Assembly: GCF_035989885.1 (NCBI RefSeq)
Contig: NZ_CP108518.1
Span: forward strand, 744,001-808,000
Direction of reading: 5' to 3'
DNA: 64,000 nucleotides
DNA from: Streptomyces sp. NBC_01232
GTDB lineage: Bacteria; Actinomycetota; Actinomycetes; Streptomycetales; Streptomycetaceae
Under the pieces are notes generated by a model. It searched no databases. It was not told the DNA's origin and saw only the letters and a list, made by a program, of their open reading frames with translations. The position numbers were made by a program, and so were the translations under genes. Below, piece after piece: positions 51,756 to 60,144 of this stretch (positions are counted from its first letter, which is position 1; every line of letters starts with the position of its first letter).

Positions 51756-52780
51756 TCGTCCTCCTCGGGAGCGGCGGGAGCGGCGGGAGCGATGGGCGCG
51801 CCGGGAACGACGGGCGCGGTGAAGGTGACCGGCGGCCTGGGGCGGTTGTCCACTTCGAGGCGGAAGACGTCGAAGCGGTTGTAGTGGCCGACGATGTCGT
51901 GCATCTGCTTGGGCTGGATGCACCTGGCGAGGTCGATCTCGCCGTAGACGATGCCCTCGTCGTCGACGAGGGGTTCGGTGACGGGCCGGCCGTCGGGGCC
52001 GAAGATCCCGGACAGGGCGCTGCGCGGCCGCGTGAACTGCTTGCGGAGCTCCTCGTCGTCCCCGGCGAGCAGGTCCACGATCTCCGGGGAGACGGTGGAG
52101 CAGGCGACCACGGAGAAGACCTTGCCCTCGAAGCTGTGGGCCGCGGTACGGACCGCGATCGCGTCGGCCATGTCGTAGTCGGCGGGGGCGACGGGCAGGG
52201 CGATGTAGCAGGAGGCGTGGACGAGTTCGCCCTGGGCGAGGAGGGCGAAGCGGGCCAGGGTGTTGGTGTTCTCGCCGCAGGCCAGCACGCCGAGGGGGCC
52301 GACGGGGGTGTCGTGGACGACGAGCGAGCTGCCGTCACCGCCGGTCCAGGTGAGCTTCTCGGCCCAGGTCGGCACCAGCTTGCGGTGCACCCCGAGGAGT
52401 GCGCCGTCGGGTCCGATGGTCAGCAGGGTGTTGTGGAGGACGCCGAGGCTGTGCGGGACGCGCTCGTTGACCCCGATGACGAGGACGACGCCGTGCCTGC
52501 GGGCGGCCGCCCGCAGGCGGTCGACGTGCGGGCCGGGAATGTCGACGGAGGCGCGCTGGAGCCGCTCGAACCAGGGCGAACCCTGGACCGGGTTCATCGT
52601 CCAGTTCCAGTACGGGTACCCGGGGACGAACACCTCGGGGAAGACGACCAGTTCGGCCCCGCCCGCCGCGGCCTCGGCGATCAGGGCGACGGCCTTGTCC
52701 ACGGTGGCGGCGGGATCGAGGTAGACGGGCGCGGCCTGGACGGCCGCCGCCGTGAAGCGGGGCAGGTGGTCCCTGTCCAT
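51752..52780 (-). CDS. nitrilase
   Basis: A 342-aa carbon-nitrogen hydrolase from ATG 52780; the GTG at 52792 lies within the ribosome-binding site. The catalytic triad is Glu49 (V-V-F-P-E-V-F-V-P-G-Y-P-Y-W), Lys134 (V-H-R-K-L-V-P-T-W) and Cys168 (L-A-C-G-E-N-T-N). The motif set is that of true nitrilases rather than amidases. It sits in the middle of a salicylate operon, so a hydroxy- or amino-benzonitrile is a reasonable guess at substrate. The Ala/Pro-rich C-terminus (~325-342) is a tail. Confidence 0.93.
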   Translation of the reverse strand: MDRDHLPRFTAAAVQAAPVYLDPAATVDKAVALIAEAAAGGAELVVFPEVFVPGYPYWNWTMNPVQGSPWFERLQRASVDIPGPHVDRLRAAARRHGVVLVIGVNERVPHSLGVLHNTLLTIGPDGALLGVHRKLVPTWAEKLTWTGGDGSSLVVHDTPVGPLGVLACGENTNTLARFALLAQGELVHASCYIALPVAPADYDMADAIAVRTAAHSFEGKVFSVVACSTVSPEIVDLLAGDDEELRKQFTRPRSALSGIFGPDGRPVTEPLVDDEGIVYGEIDLARCIQPKQMHDIVGHYNRFDVFRLEVDNRPRPPVTFTAPVVPGAPIAPAAPAAPEEDE

Positions 52781-52798
52781 GTGCGTGGGCACCTCCGG

Positions 52799-55099
52799 CT
52801 ATCGGTGGGCGGGAACCGCTGCGCGGGGCAGCCAGCGGCGGTGGACGGATTCGGCGGGCTGCCGCAGCAGTTCCAGGCGCGGCGGGATCCGGTCGGTCCG
52901 CGCCGACGGGGGCCGCCCGCTGCCCGCGCGCCAGGCGCGCGCCCAGGGCGCGGCCGGGCCCTGGTAGCCCTGGGCGGCCGCCGCGTGCAGGGTCCACAGG
53001 GGGTCGTGGAGCTGGGCGCGGCCGACACCGCACAGGTCCGCCCGGCCGGCCAGGATGATCGAGTTCACGTCGTCGTACGTGGAGATCGCGCCGACGGCGA
53101 TGGTGGGGATCCCGGTGGCGTTGCGGATCAGGTCCGCGTACGGGGTCTGGTAGCTGCGGCCGTAGCGGGGCTTCTCGTGGGCGACGACCTCGCCGGTGGA
53201 GACGTCGATGGCGTCGGCGCCCGCCTCGGCGAGTGCGCGCGCGATCCCGACGGCGTCGTCCTCGGTGGTGCCGCCGTCCGCCCAGTCGGCGGCGGAGATC
53301 CGCACGAGCAGCGCCTTGCCGGCCGGCCACACCTCTCGTACGGCGCGCAGCACTTCGAGCGGCAGCCGGAGCCTTCCGTCCAGGTCTGTGCCGTACTCGT
53401 CGGTGCGCCGGTTGGTCAGCGGGGACAGGAAGCCCGAGAGCAGGTGCCCGTGCCCGTACTGGAGTTCCAGTGCGTCGAAGCCCGCCCGGTCGGCGCGCCG
53501 GGCCGCGCCCACGAAGTCCCGTACGAGTGCGTCCATGTCGGCCCGGTCGGCCTCGCGCGGCACCGGGCTCCGCTCGTCCCAGCGCAGTGCGGAGGCGGCG
53601 ATCGGCTGTCCGCCGCGGCCGGCCGCGCGGCGGCCGGCGTGCGTGAGCTGGATGCCGAGGCAGGTGTCGGACTGGCCGTGGACGAAGTCGGTGAGGCGCC
53701 GCCAGGCCGCCTCCTGTTCGTCGTTCCACAGGCCGGGGCAGCCGGGGGTGGCCCGGCCGCCGGCACTGACGGCCGTCATTCCGGCGAGGACCAGTCCGGC
53801 GCCGCCGATGGCCTGCGTGCTGAGGTGGACGAGGTCGAAGTCGCCCGGAACCCCGTCGCGCGCGGTGTGCAGGGCGGTGGGCGGTACGACGACCCGATTG
53901 CGCAGCAGCAGTCCGCCGAGCGGGTAGGGGCGGAACATGGGCGGAACGTCCGACGCGCGGTTGACCGCGCTGGTGAAGCCCTCGTCGCGCACGCGCAGGT
54001 TGTCGTAGGTGACGCGACGGCTGCGGGTGAGGAGGTTGAAGGCGAACTGGTGCGGGTCCTGGCCGGCGTACCGGTCGATGTGCTCGAACCATTCCAGGCT
54101 GGCCTGCGCGGCGCGCTGGGTGGACTCCACCACGGGCCTGCGCTCCTCCTCGTAGGCGGCGAGCGCGGTCGGCACGTCGGGGTGCTCGTGCAGGCTGGCC
54201 GCGAGTACGAGGGCGTCCTCCATGGCGAGTTTGGTGCCGGAGCCGATGGAGAAGTGCGCGGTGTGGGCGGCGTCGCCGAGCAGGACGACGTTCTCGTGCC
54301 GCCAGGTGCGGTTGCGGACCGTTGTGAAGCGCAGCCACTTGGAGTTGTTGGGGATGAGGCGGTGGCCGTCGAGGTGGTCGGCGAGGAGCTCCTCGCAGCG
54401 CCGGATGCTCTCCTCGTCGCTGGTTCCGGGAGGATGGTCGCGGTCGGCGAACTCCTCGAATCCGGCGCGCCGCCAGGCGTCCTCGGTCATCTCCACGATG
54501 AAGGTGGAGCGGGTGGCGTCGTAGGGGTACGCGTGCACCTGGAGCGTGCCGAAGTCCCGCTCCTCGACGATGAAGGTGAAGGCCTCGAAGACCTTGTCCG
54601 TGCCGAGCCACATGTAGCGGCCGGAGCGCTCGTCGAGGTCGGCCGCGAAGGTGTCGGCGTATGCGGCGCGGGTGGCCGACCGTACGCCGTCGCACGCCAC
54701 CACCAGGTCGTACGTGGCAGCCAGTTCGGCCGCGGGCGGGGCCTGCGTGCGGTAGCGGACGTCGACCTCGAGGTCGGCGCAGCGCCGCTGGAGGATCCGC
54801 AGGAGGTGCTGCCGGCCGAGGGCGGCGAAACCGTGGCCGCCCGAGGTGAGGGTGCTGCCCCGGTATCGGACGTCGATGTCGGCCCAGCGGGCGAACTCGG
54901 CCGACATCGCCTCGTGGATCTCGCGGTCGGCCTGGGCGATTCCGTCGAGCGTCTCGTCGGAGAAGACGACCCCGAAGCCGAAGGTGTCGTCAGGGGCGTT
55001 GCGTTCCCAGACGGTGACCTCCCAGTGCGGGGAGAGCTGCTTGGTGAGGGCCGCGAAGTACAGTCCGCCGGGCCCTCCTCCTATGACTGCGACGCGCAC
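52799..55099 (-). CDS. bifunctional salicylyl-CoA 5-hydroxylase / NADH:flavin oxidoreductase (SdgC type)
   Basis: A 766-aa fusion from GTG 55099 (GGAGG upstream). Residues ~1-390 are a class A flavin monooxygenase: R-V-A-V-I-G-G-G-P-G-G-L-Y at the start and LLGDAAHTAHFSIGSGTKLAMEDAL near 280. Residues ~395-760 are an old-yellow-enzyme barrel (FRPYPLGGLLLRNRVVVPPTALHTARDGVPGDFDLVHLSTQAIGGAGLVLAGMTAVSAGGR; QYGHGHLLSGFLSPLTNRRTDEYG). Such fusions hydroxylate salicylyl-CoA at C5 to gentisyl-CoA; anthraniloyl-CoA monooxygenase/reductase is the close alternative. The gentisate dioxygenase downstream favours salicylyl-CoA. Confidence 0.92.
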   Translation of the reverse strand: MRVAVIGGGPGGLYFAALTKQLSPHWEVTVWERNAPDDTFGFGVVFSDETLDGIAQADREIHEAMSAEFARWADIDVRYRGSTLTSGGHGFAALGRQHLLRILQRRCADLEVDVRYRTQAPPAAELAATYDLVVACDGVRSATRAAYADTFAADLDERSGRYMWLGTDKVFEAFTFIVEERDFGTLQVHAYPYDATRSTFIVEMTEDAWRRAGFEEFADRDHPPGTSDEESIRRCEELLADHLDGHRLIPNNSKWLRFTTVRNRTWRHENVVLLGDAAHTAHFSIGSGTKLAMEDALVLAASLHEHPDVPTALAAYEEERRPVVESTQRAAQASLEWFEHIDRYAGQDPHQFAFNLLTRSRRVTYDNLRVRDEGFTSAVNRASDVPPMFRPYPLGGLLLRNRVVVPPTALHTARDGVPGDFDLVHLSTQAIGGAGLVLAGMTAVSAGGRATPGCPGLWNDEQEAAWRRLTDFVHGQSDTCLGIQLTHAGRRAAGRGGQPIAASALRWDERSPVPREADRADMDALVRDFVGAARRADRAGFDALELQYGHGHLLSGFLSPLTNRRTDEYGTDLDGRLRLPLEVLRAVREVWPAGKALLVRISAADWADGGTTEDDAVGIARALAEAGADAIDVSTGEVVAHEKPRYGRSYQTPYADLIRNATGIPTIAVGAISTYDDVNSIILAGRADLCGVGRAQLHDPLWTLHAAAAQGYQGPAAPWARAWRAGSGRPPSARTDRIPPRLELLRQPAESVHRRWLPRAAVPAHR

Positions 55100-57213
55100 G
55101 GCGTGCCTCCTGATGCTTGCGCGGTGGTGAGTAGTTCCGGTTGCTGCGGCCCCGCCGCGCCGAGCAGTTCGCGTACGTCCTCGGGCCAGGGGGTCGACCC
55201 GGTCGCGTGGGCGGCCGAGTGGGCGATGATCATGCGGCCGGTGGCCGCCTCGCCGCCCTGGGCGCCTCGTACGGTGAAGGCGTAGTGCAGGGAGGCCGTC
55301 CCGACCTTGGTGACCTTCAGTTCGGTGCGCACGGCGTCCCCGAACCAGAGGCGGGCCCGGTAGTCGGCCTCGAAGTGCACCCTGGGCGTGCTGCCGAACA
55401 GATGGGACAGGCCCAGGCGGTGGAGCAGGACGGCCTCGGCCGCCTCGACCCAGCGCACGACGGTGGAATGGTGGTAGTGGCCGGCGGCGTCGGTGTCGGT
55501 CCATTCGACGCGGCGTTCGACGACGACACTGGCCGGCTCGGCGACCGGGCCGGCCGGCAGGGCGGCGGATCCGGTTCCGGTGGCCGCCGCGGCCCGGGCA
55601 CGTTCGCGCAGTTCACCGCGCCGCAGCTTTCCGGTGCCGGTGCGCGGGAGCGCGGCGACGAACTCGACGGCGCGCGGGTACTTGTACGGGGCGATGGTCT
55701 GCTTGACGTGGGCCTGGAGCTCACTGACCGTCGTGCCGTCCGCCGGGACCCCGGCGCCCAGGACGACGTACGCCTTGACGAGCATGCCGCGCCGCGGGTC
55801 CGGGGCCCCGACGACGGCGCACTCCTCGACGTGGGGGTGCGTGGCGAGGGCCTTCTCGACCTCGGGGCCCGCGATGTTGTAGCCCGAGGAGACGATCATG
55901 TCGTCGCTGCGGGCGACGTACCAGAAGTAGCCGTCCGCGTCGCGTATGTAGGTGTCGCCGGTGACGTTCCAGCCGTTCCTGACGTACGAGACCTGGCGCG
56001 GGTCCTCCAGGTACCGGCATCCGGTGGGACCGGTGACCGCCAGCAGGCCCGGCTGCCCGTCGGGGACGGGGTCCCCCTGTTCGTCGACCACTGCGGCGCG
56101 GTAGCCGGGAACGGGGCGGCCGGTGGAGCCGGGCCGGATGTCCTCGTCGGCCGCGGAGATGAAGACGTGCAGCATCTCCGTGGCACCGATGCCGTCGATG
56201 ATGCGCAGGCCGGTGGCGGCGTGGAACTCGTGCCACACCGCGGCCGGGAGCGGTTCGCCCGCGGACACGCAGCGCCGCAGCCCGGCCAGCCGGTCCACCG
56301 CCCCCGCCTCCATGATCGCGCGGTAGGCCGTGGGCGCGGTGAACAGCACGGTCACTCCGTGCTCCGCGACGAGATCGGCCAGCTGCAGCGGGGCCGCCTG
56401 CTCGATCAGCAGGGTGGCGGCCCCGACGTGGAGGGGGAAGACCACGAGTCCGCCGAGCCCGAAGGTGAAGGCGAGGGGCGGCGTACCGGTGAAGACGTCG
56501 TCGGGGCGGGGCTTGAGGACGTGCCTCGAGAACGTGTCCGCGTTGGCGAGGACATCTCGGTGGAAGTGCAGGGTCGCCTTCGGCCGTCCGGTCGTGCCCG
56601 AGGTGAAGGCGATCAGTGCCACGTCGTCCGCGGCCGTGACCACGGTGCTGAAGCGGCCGTCCTTGGCCGCGCAGCGCGCGGCCAGGTCCTCCGGTCCGGC
56701 ACCCCCGTAGGTGACGACCGGCAGCACCGGCAGGCCGGGGCGGCCGCTCGCGTCGAGTTCCTCGGCGTAGCGGTGGTCGCACAGGGCGAGCGCGGGCCGG
56801 CTGATGTCGGTGAGCTCGGCGAGTTCGCCGGCGCGCAACAGCGGCATGGTCGTGACGGCGACGCCGCCGGCCTTCAGAACGCCGAACCACGCGGCTACGA
56901 GCCAGGGGTTGTTGGGTCCGCGCAGCAGGACGCGGTTGCCGGGCCGGAGGCCGAAGTCCTCGGTGAGGACCTGGGCGACCTGGTTGGCGCGGTGCTGCAG
57001 TTCGCCGTATGTCCAGCGCTCGGTCGGGGTGAGCAGACAGGGGCGGTCGGGGCCGTGCCGCTCGACGGCGTCGTCGAGCAGGCGCCGAGCGCAGTTGAGT
57101 CGGTCCGGGTACTCCAACTCCGGTAGATCGAAGTGGAGTTCGGGCCAGAGGGGGAAGGGCGGAAGCCGATCACGGCAGAACGGATCGGCGTACGCGGAAG
57201 GGGAGAGCTCCAT
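55081..57213 (-). CDS. aryl-CoA ligase fused to hotdog thioesterase
   Basis: A 710-aa protein from ATG 57213. Residues ~1-540 are an AMP-forming acyl-CoA ligase of benzoate/2-aminobenzoate type: A3 loop FTSGTTGRPKATLHFHRD, FWYVARSDDMIVSSGYNIAG, and A10 Lys in R-T-G-T-G-K-L-R-R. Residues ~565-690 are a 4-hydroxybenzoyl-CoA-thioesterase-like hotdog (VVVERRVEWTDTDAAGHYHHSTVVRWVEAAEAVLLHRLGL) with Asp in E-W-T-D-T-D. One polypeptide could thus activate salicylate to its CoA ester and release gentisate from gentisyl-CoA. First gene of the operon; its 3' end overlaps the hydroxylase start by 19 bases. Confidence 0.93.
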   Translation of the reverse strand: MELSPSAYADPFCRDRLPPFPLWPELHFDLPELEYPDRLNCARRLLDDAVERHGPDRPCLLTPTERWTYGELQHRANQVAQVLTEDFGLRPGNRVLLRGPNNPWLVAAWFGVLKAGGVAVTTMPLLRAGELAELTDISRPALALCDHRYAEELDASGRPGLPVLPVVTYGGAGPEDLAARCAAKDGRFSTVVTAADDVALIAFTSGTTGRPKATLHFHRDVLANADTFSRHVLKPRPDDVFTGTPPLAFTFGLGGLVVFPLHVGAATLLIEQAAPLQLADLVAEHGVTVLFTAPTAYRAIMEAGAVDRLAGLRRCVSAGEPLPAAVWHEFHAATGLRIIDGIGATEMLHVFISAADEDIRPGSTGRPVPGYRAAVVDEQGDPVPDGQPGLLAVTGPTGCRYLEDPRQVSYVRNGWNVTGDTYIRDADGYFWYVARSDDMIVSSGYNIAGPEVEKALATHPHVEECAVVGAPDPRRGMLVKAYVVLGAGVPADGTTVSELQAHVKQTIAPYKYPRAVEFVAALPRTGTGKLRRGELRERARAAAATGTGSAALPAGPVAEPASVVVERRVEWTDTDAAGHYHHSTVVRWVEAAEAVLLHRLGLSHLFGSTPRVHFEADYRARLWFGDAVRTELKVTKVGTASLHYAFTVRGAQGGEAATGRMIIAHSAAHATGSTPWPEDVRELLGAAGPQQPELLTTAQASGGTPCASQS

Positions 57214-57254
57214 GGGGCGGCACCTCAATCAGGGAGCAGCGGGGAGATGACTGC

Positions 57255-57299
57255 AAGGTATGTCGAATATTTGGCGTCCGTCAACATCTCGCGATATTC
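57255..57299 (-). promoter_or_regulatory. promoter with inverted repeat for the salicylate-gentisate operon
   Basis: On the minus strand TTGACG (57284-57279), an 18-bp spacer and TACCTT (57260-57255) lie ~45 bp before the operon's start codon. A GAATAT/ATATTC inverted repeat (57265-57270 and 57294-57299) spans the -35 and spacer and could be bound by an aromatic-acid-responsive regulator. No regulator gene is part of the operon. Confidence 0.5.
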
Positions 57300-57414
57300 C
57301 GATGCCCGAGAGGCTCCTCACACCACCCCCGAGCACCCCCGCGACACCCTGCGGCGCCCTCGCAGAGCCCCGGCCGCGACCCCTGCAGCGCCCCGCAACG
57401 CCCGCCGATGCGGC

Positions 57415-57861
57415 TCAGGGCACGGGGACGCGCACCCTGACGGCCTTGCCGAGCCCGCCCACAACGACCGAGAGCTCACCGCCCAGTTCGGCCGCCAGCA
57501 GCTGCACCATCAGCAGCCCGCGCCCGCTCTCCGCGTCCGGGTCGACCTCCCGGCGGGGGGCGGGCAGCCGCGGCAGGCCGGCGCCCCCGTCGGCGACCTC
57601 CAGCCGGAGCCAGCCGCCGCCCACCGCCAGGGCGACCCTCATCCGCCCGGCGCCGGCGCCCACGTGCAGGACGACGTTGCCGACGAGTTCACTGACGGTC
57701 AGCAGCAGGGCGTCGACCACCTCGGCGGCGACCCGCCAGTCGTCGAGCATGGCGCGCACACGGGACCTGACCTGCGGAACACTCTCGGCGGTGGGCTCGG
57801 CGACCCAGTGGACGAAGCTTCGGACCGCGGGACCGGCGGACCGGTCGGCAGTGGTGAGCAT
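57415..57861 (-). CDS. RsbW-like ATP-binding protein (anti-sigma/serine kinase fold)
   Basis: A 148-aa HATPase_c_2 protein. The N box is LLTVSELVGNVVLHV (E-x-x-x-N), and the G1 box V-A-D-G-G-A-G-L-P and ESGRGLLMVQLLA complete the GHKL site. Streptomyces encode dozens of these small single-domain proteins, usually linked to phosphatase or sigma partner-switching or development. No partner gene is adjacent. Cytoplasmic. Confidence 0.9.
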   Translation of the reverse strand: MLTTADRSAGPAVRSFVHWVAEPTAESVPQVRSRVRAMLDDWRVAAEVVDALLLTVSELVGNVVLHVGAGAGRMRVALAVGGGWLRLEVADGGAGLPRLPAPRREVDPDAESGRGLLMVQLLAAELGGELSVVVGGLGKAVRVRVPVP

Positions 57862-57977
57862 GACGTGCTCCCGGAGGGGGATGGCGGCACCGCCACTGAG
57901 CAGCTCGTGTAACTGATCCGGAATCCGGATCGTTCCTGGGCTTGTGGTCAGCGGAAATGCGTCGCTAGAGTCCTTGA

Positions 57978-57989
57978 TTACACGTGTAA
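57978..57989. promoter_or_regulatory. LacI-type operator palindrome upstream of the esterase
   Basis: TTACACGTGTAA, a perfect 12-bp palindrome 102 bp before the esterase start. It closely resembles TTACACGAGTTAA at 61209 in front of the LacI regulator, suggesting one regulator for both. Confidence 0.6.
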
Positions 57990-58090
57990 CAAGCTACGCC
58001 TCCCCCGGTGACCCGCGCAAGCATTCCGGACAAACGACGCGAAGCCTGCACCCCGCCCCACCGGGGCACTGCCGAACTGGAAGGGCCGCA

Positions 58091-59041
58091 ATGACACAAA
58101 CTCCTCCCGCCGAGATCGACATCGCCGACATGACCTGGCCGCCCCCGCCCTACCGGTCCCCCGTACCGCCGGTGACGGGCACGGACGGCGTGCGGCGCTT
58201 CGACGGGATCACCTACGCGACCACGCCCGGCTACCGGCCCCGGCTGCTCGACGTGCAGGTGCCCGCCGGCGAGGGCCCGTTCCCCGCGATCGTCTGGATC
58301 CACGGCGGCGGCTGGCTGGACGGCGACCGCCGCTACCCGCCGCCGACCGTGCCCGCCGACCTGCTCCACGGGTCGGTGCTGTCGGCCGGGATCGCCCTGG
58401 TCTCCATCGACTACCGGCACAGCCTCGAAGCACCGTTCCCGGCCCAGCTGCACGACGTGAAGGCGGCCATCCGCTACGTCCGCACCTTCGCCGACGCCCT
58501 CGGCATCGACCCGGACCGGATCGGAGTCTGGGGCGAGTCCGCGGGCGGGCACCTGGCCGCCCTCGCCGGCGTCGTCGGCCCCGGCAGCCCCCAGGGCGCC
58601 GCGCTCGAGGGCACACAGGGCGTCGGCTCCGGCGACACCGCGGTCCGCGCGGTCGTCGACTGGTACGGCGTCTCCGACCTCGTCGCCCTCGCCGGGCACC
58701 CCATGCCGGCCATGCCCGGTGCGGAATTCCCGGACCCCTACGAGGCCCTGCTGGGCGCCGGTGTGGACGAGCGGCCGGACCTGGCCCGGGCCGCGAGCCC
58801 GGTGACGTACGCCCCCGGCTCGAACCCGCCGCCGTTCCTGCTGGTGCACGGGACCCGGGACGGCCTGGTCCCGTACAGCCAGAGCGAGGTCCTGGCCGAG
58901 GCACTCAACAGCGCCGGGGGCGAGGTCACGCTGCAGCCCGTGGAGGGTGCGGACCACATCTTCCTCGGCTCCCCGGACATCCCCGCGATCGTCGAGGAGA
59001 GCGTGGCCTTCCTGGCCCGGCACCTCGGCGCGGGGGCCTGA
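58091..59041 (+). CDS. alpha/beta-hydrolase fold esterase (HSL/BD-FAE-like)
   Basis: A 316-aa protein. The oxyanion motif H-G-G-G-W (VWIHGGGWLDGDRR) is at about residue 75. The nucleophile elbow is G-E-S-A-G (IGVWGESAGGHLAALAGVVG) near residue 155. A catalytic Asp region is LLVHGTRDGLVPYSQSE and the terminal His is GADHIFLG. No signal peptide, so an intracellular carboxylesterase. A LacI-type palindrome precedes it, and a PAP2 gene follows 114 bp later. Confidence 0.93.
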   Translation: MTQTPPAEIDIADMTWPPPPYRSPVPPVTGTDGVRRFDGITYATTPGYRPRLLDVQVPAGEGPFPAIVWIHGGGWLDGDRRYPPPTVPADLLHGSVLSAGIALVSIDYRHSLEAPFPAQLHDVKAAIRYVRTFADALGIDPDRIGVWGESAGGHLAALAGVVGPGSPQGAALEGTQGVGSGDTAVRAVVDWYGVSDLVALAGHPMPAMPGAEFPDPYEALLGAGVDERPDLARAASPVTYAPGSNPPPFLLVHGTRDGLVPYSQSEVLAEALNSAGGEVTLQPVEGADHIFLGSPDIPAIVEESVAFLARHLGAGA

Positions 59042-59155
59042 CGGCGCCGGTCCCGCGTTCCTGATCCACCACGGGGGCGCGGCAGCGGCCGCGCCCCCGC
59101 ATCCCCTTCGGAGCACACCAGGCCGCGTCCCCCGCCGCGGTCACGAGAGGCAGTC

Positions 59156-59914
59156 ATGTCCGGCATCCCCACCACCACCCCGCACGACAGACCCCACAGA
59201 CCCGACCGACCGCACCGCTCCGGGTCCGGGGCTCCGCGCAGCCGCGGCCTCCTCGTCACGGGCCTCCTGCTCCTGGCGGCAGCCGTACTGACGGCCGTCG
59301 TCGTCCGCTCCGACGTGGCGGACCCGCCCTTCCAGGGGCTGGACGACGGCTGGCTGATCTGGATGGGCGGACCCCACGAAGGGCTGTACCAGGCTGCCGC
59401 CACGGTGCTGGACCTGTTCGGCGGGCCCGTCGGCGCCCTCCTCCCGCTCTCCCTGCTGGCCCTGCTGCTCTTCCGGCGGCGCTGGGTCTCGGCCGGCTTC
59501 CTGCTCGCCGCCTACCTGGGCGGCAACATGCTGGTCGTCCAGGGCCTCAAGCACCTGGTGGACCGGCCGCGCCCGGCCGATCCGCTGGTCCGGGTCGACC
59601 ACGGCTCCTTCCCGTCCGGACACGCGGCCACGGGTGCGCTGCTGGTCGTCGTCATCGGGGTGCTGCTGGTCCCGGCGGCCCGGCGGCGGGCGTGGTGGAT
59701 CGGGGGCACGGCCTTCGCGCTGGCCATGATGTGGAGCCGTACCTGGCTGCACGCGCACTGGCTCAGCGACACGGTGGCCGGGGCCGCGGTGGGCGCGGGG
59801 GTGGGGCTGGTGGCGTGGTGGCTCTTCCAGCCGGCGCTCGCCCGGGAACGTGCCCGCGCCCACGACCGCCGGGGGGCGGCCGCGGGCGCGGGCACGGGCA
59901 CCACTGCCGCGTGA
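59156..59914 (+). CDS. PAP2-superfamily membrane phosphatase
   Basis: A 252-aa protein with six hydrophobic helices. All three phosphatase motifs are present: K-H-L-V-D-R-P-R-P, P-S-G-H (G-S-F-P-S-G-H-A-A-T-G) and S-R-T-W-L-H-A-H-W-L-S-D. These enzymes dephosphorylate lipid phosphates (phosphatidate, undecaprenyl pyrophosphate) at the outer membrane face. The His-rich N-terminus is probably cytosolic. A paralogue lies at 62881. Confidence 0.93.
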   Translation: MSGIPTTTPHDRPHRPDRPHRSGSGAPRSRGLLVTGLLLLAAAVLTAVVVRSDVADPPFQGLDDGWLIWMGGPHEGLYQAAATVLDLFGGPVGALLPLSLLALLLFRRRWVSAGFLLAAYLGGNMLVVQGLKHLVDRPRPADPLVRVDHGSFPSGHAATGALLVVVIGVLLVPAARRRAWWIGGTAFALAMMWSRTWLHAHWLSDTVAGAAVGAGVGLVAWWLFQPALARERARAHDRRGAAAGAGTGTTAA

Positions 59915-59944
59915 CCCGAGCACGCCACGCGTGAGCTCGCGCAA

Positions 59945-59992
59945 CGCGCTGCCGGCCGGGGCCGTCACCACGACGCCCCGGCCGGCAGCGCG
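59945..59992. terminator. 18-bp hairpin, bidirectional terminator
   Basis: CGCGCTGCCGGCCGGGGC, 12-base loop, perfect complement, between the convergent PAP2 (59914) and LacI (60145) genes. It is followed by about 150 bp in which I see nothing. Confidence 0.85.
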
Positions 59993-60144
59993 CGGACGGC
60001 GCAGCGGCGGGCGGGAGGGAGGAACAGGAGCGGCGGGGGAAGGAACGGGAGCGCCGGCCGGTCGCCGCCGCTCCCCCGGTGTGCCCCGCGAGCTGTGTGC
60101 CCTGCCGCAGCCGGCGCCCCGCGGGCCGTCAGGCGTTCAAGGGG

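Noticed and set aside
51884..55285. Long open frame (over 1,100 codons) on the plus strand opposite the salicylate operon
   Set aside because: It is the antisense shadow of high-GC coding sequence; the minus-strand products show complete domain signatures in register, the plus-strand translation shows none.
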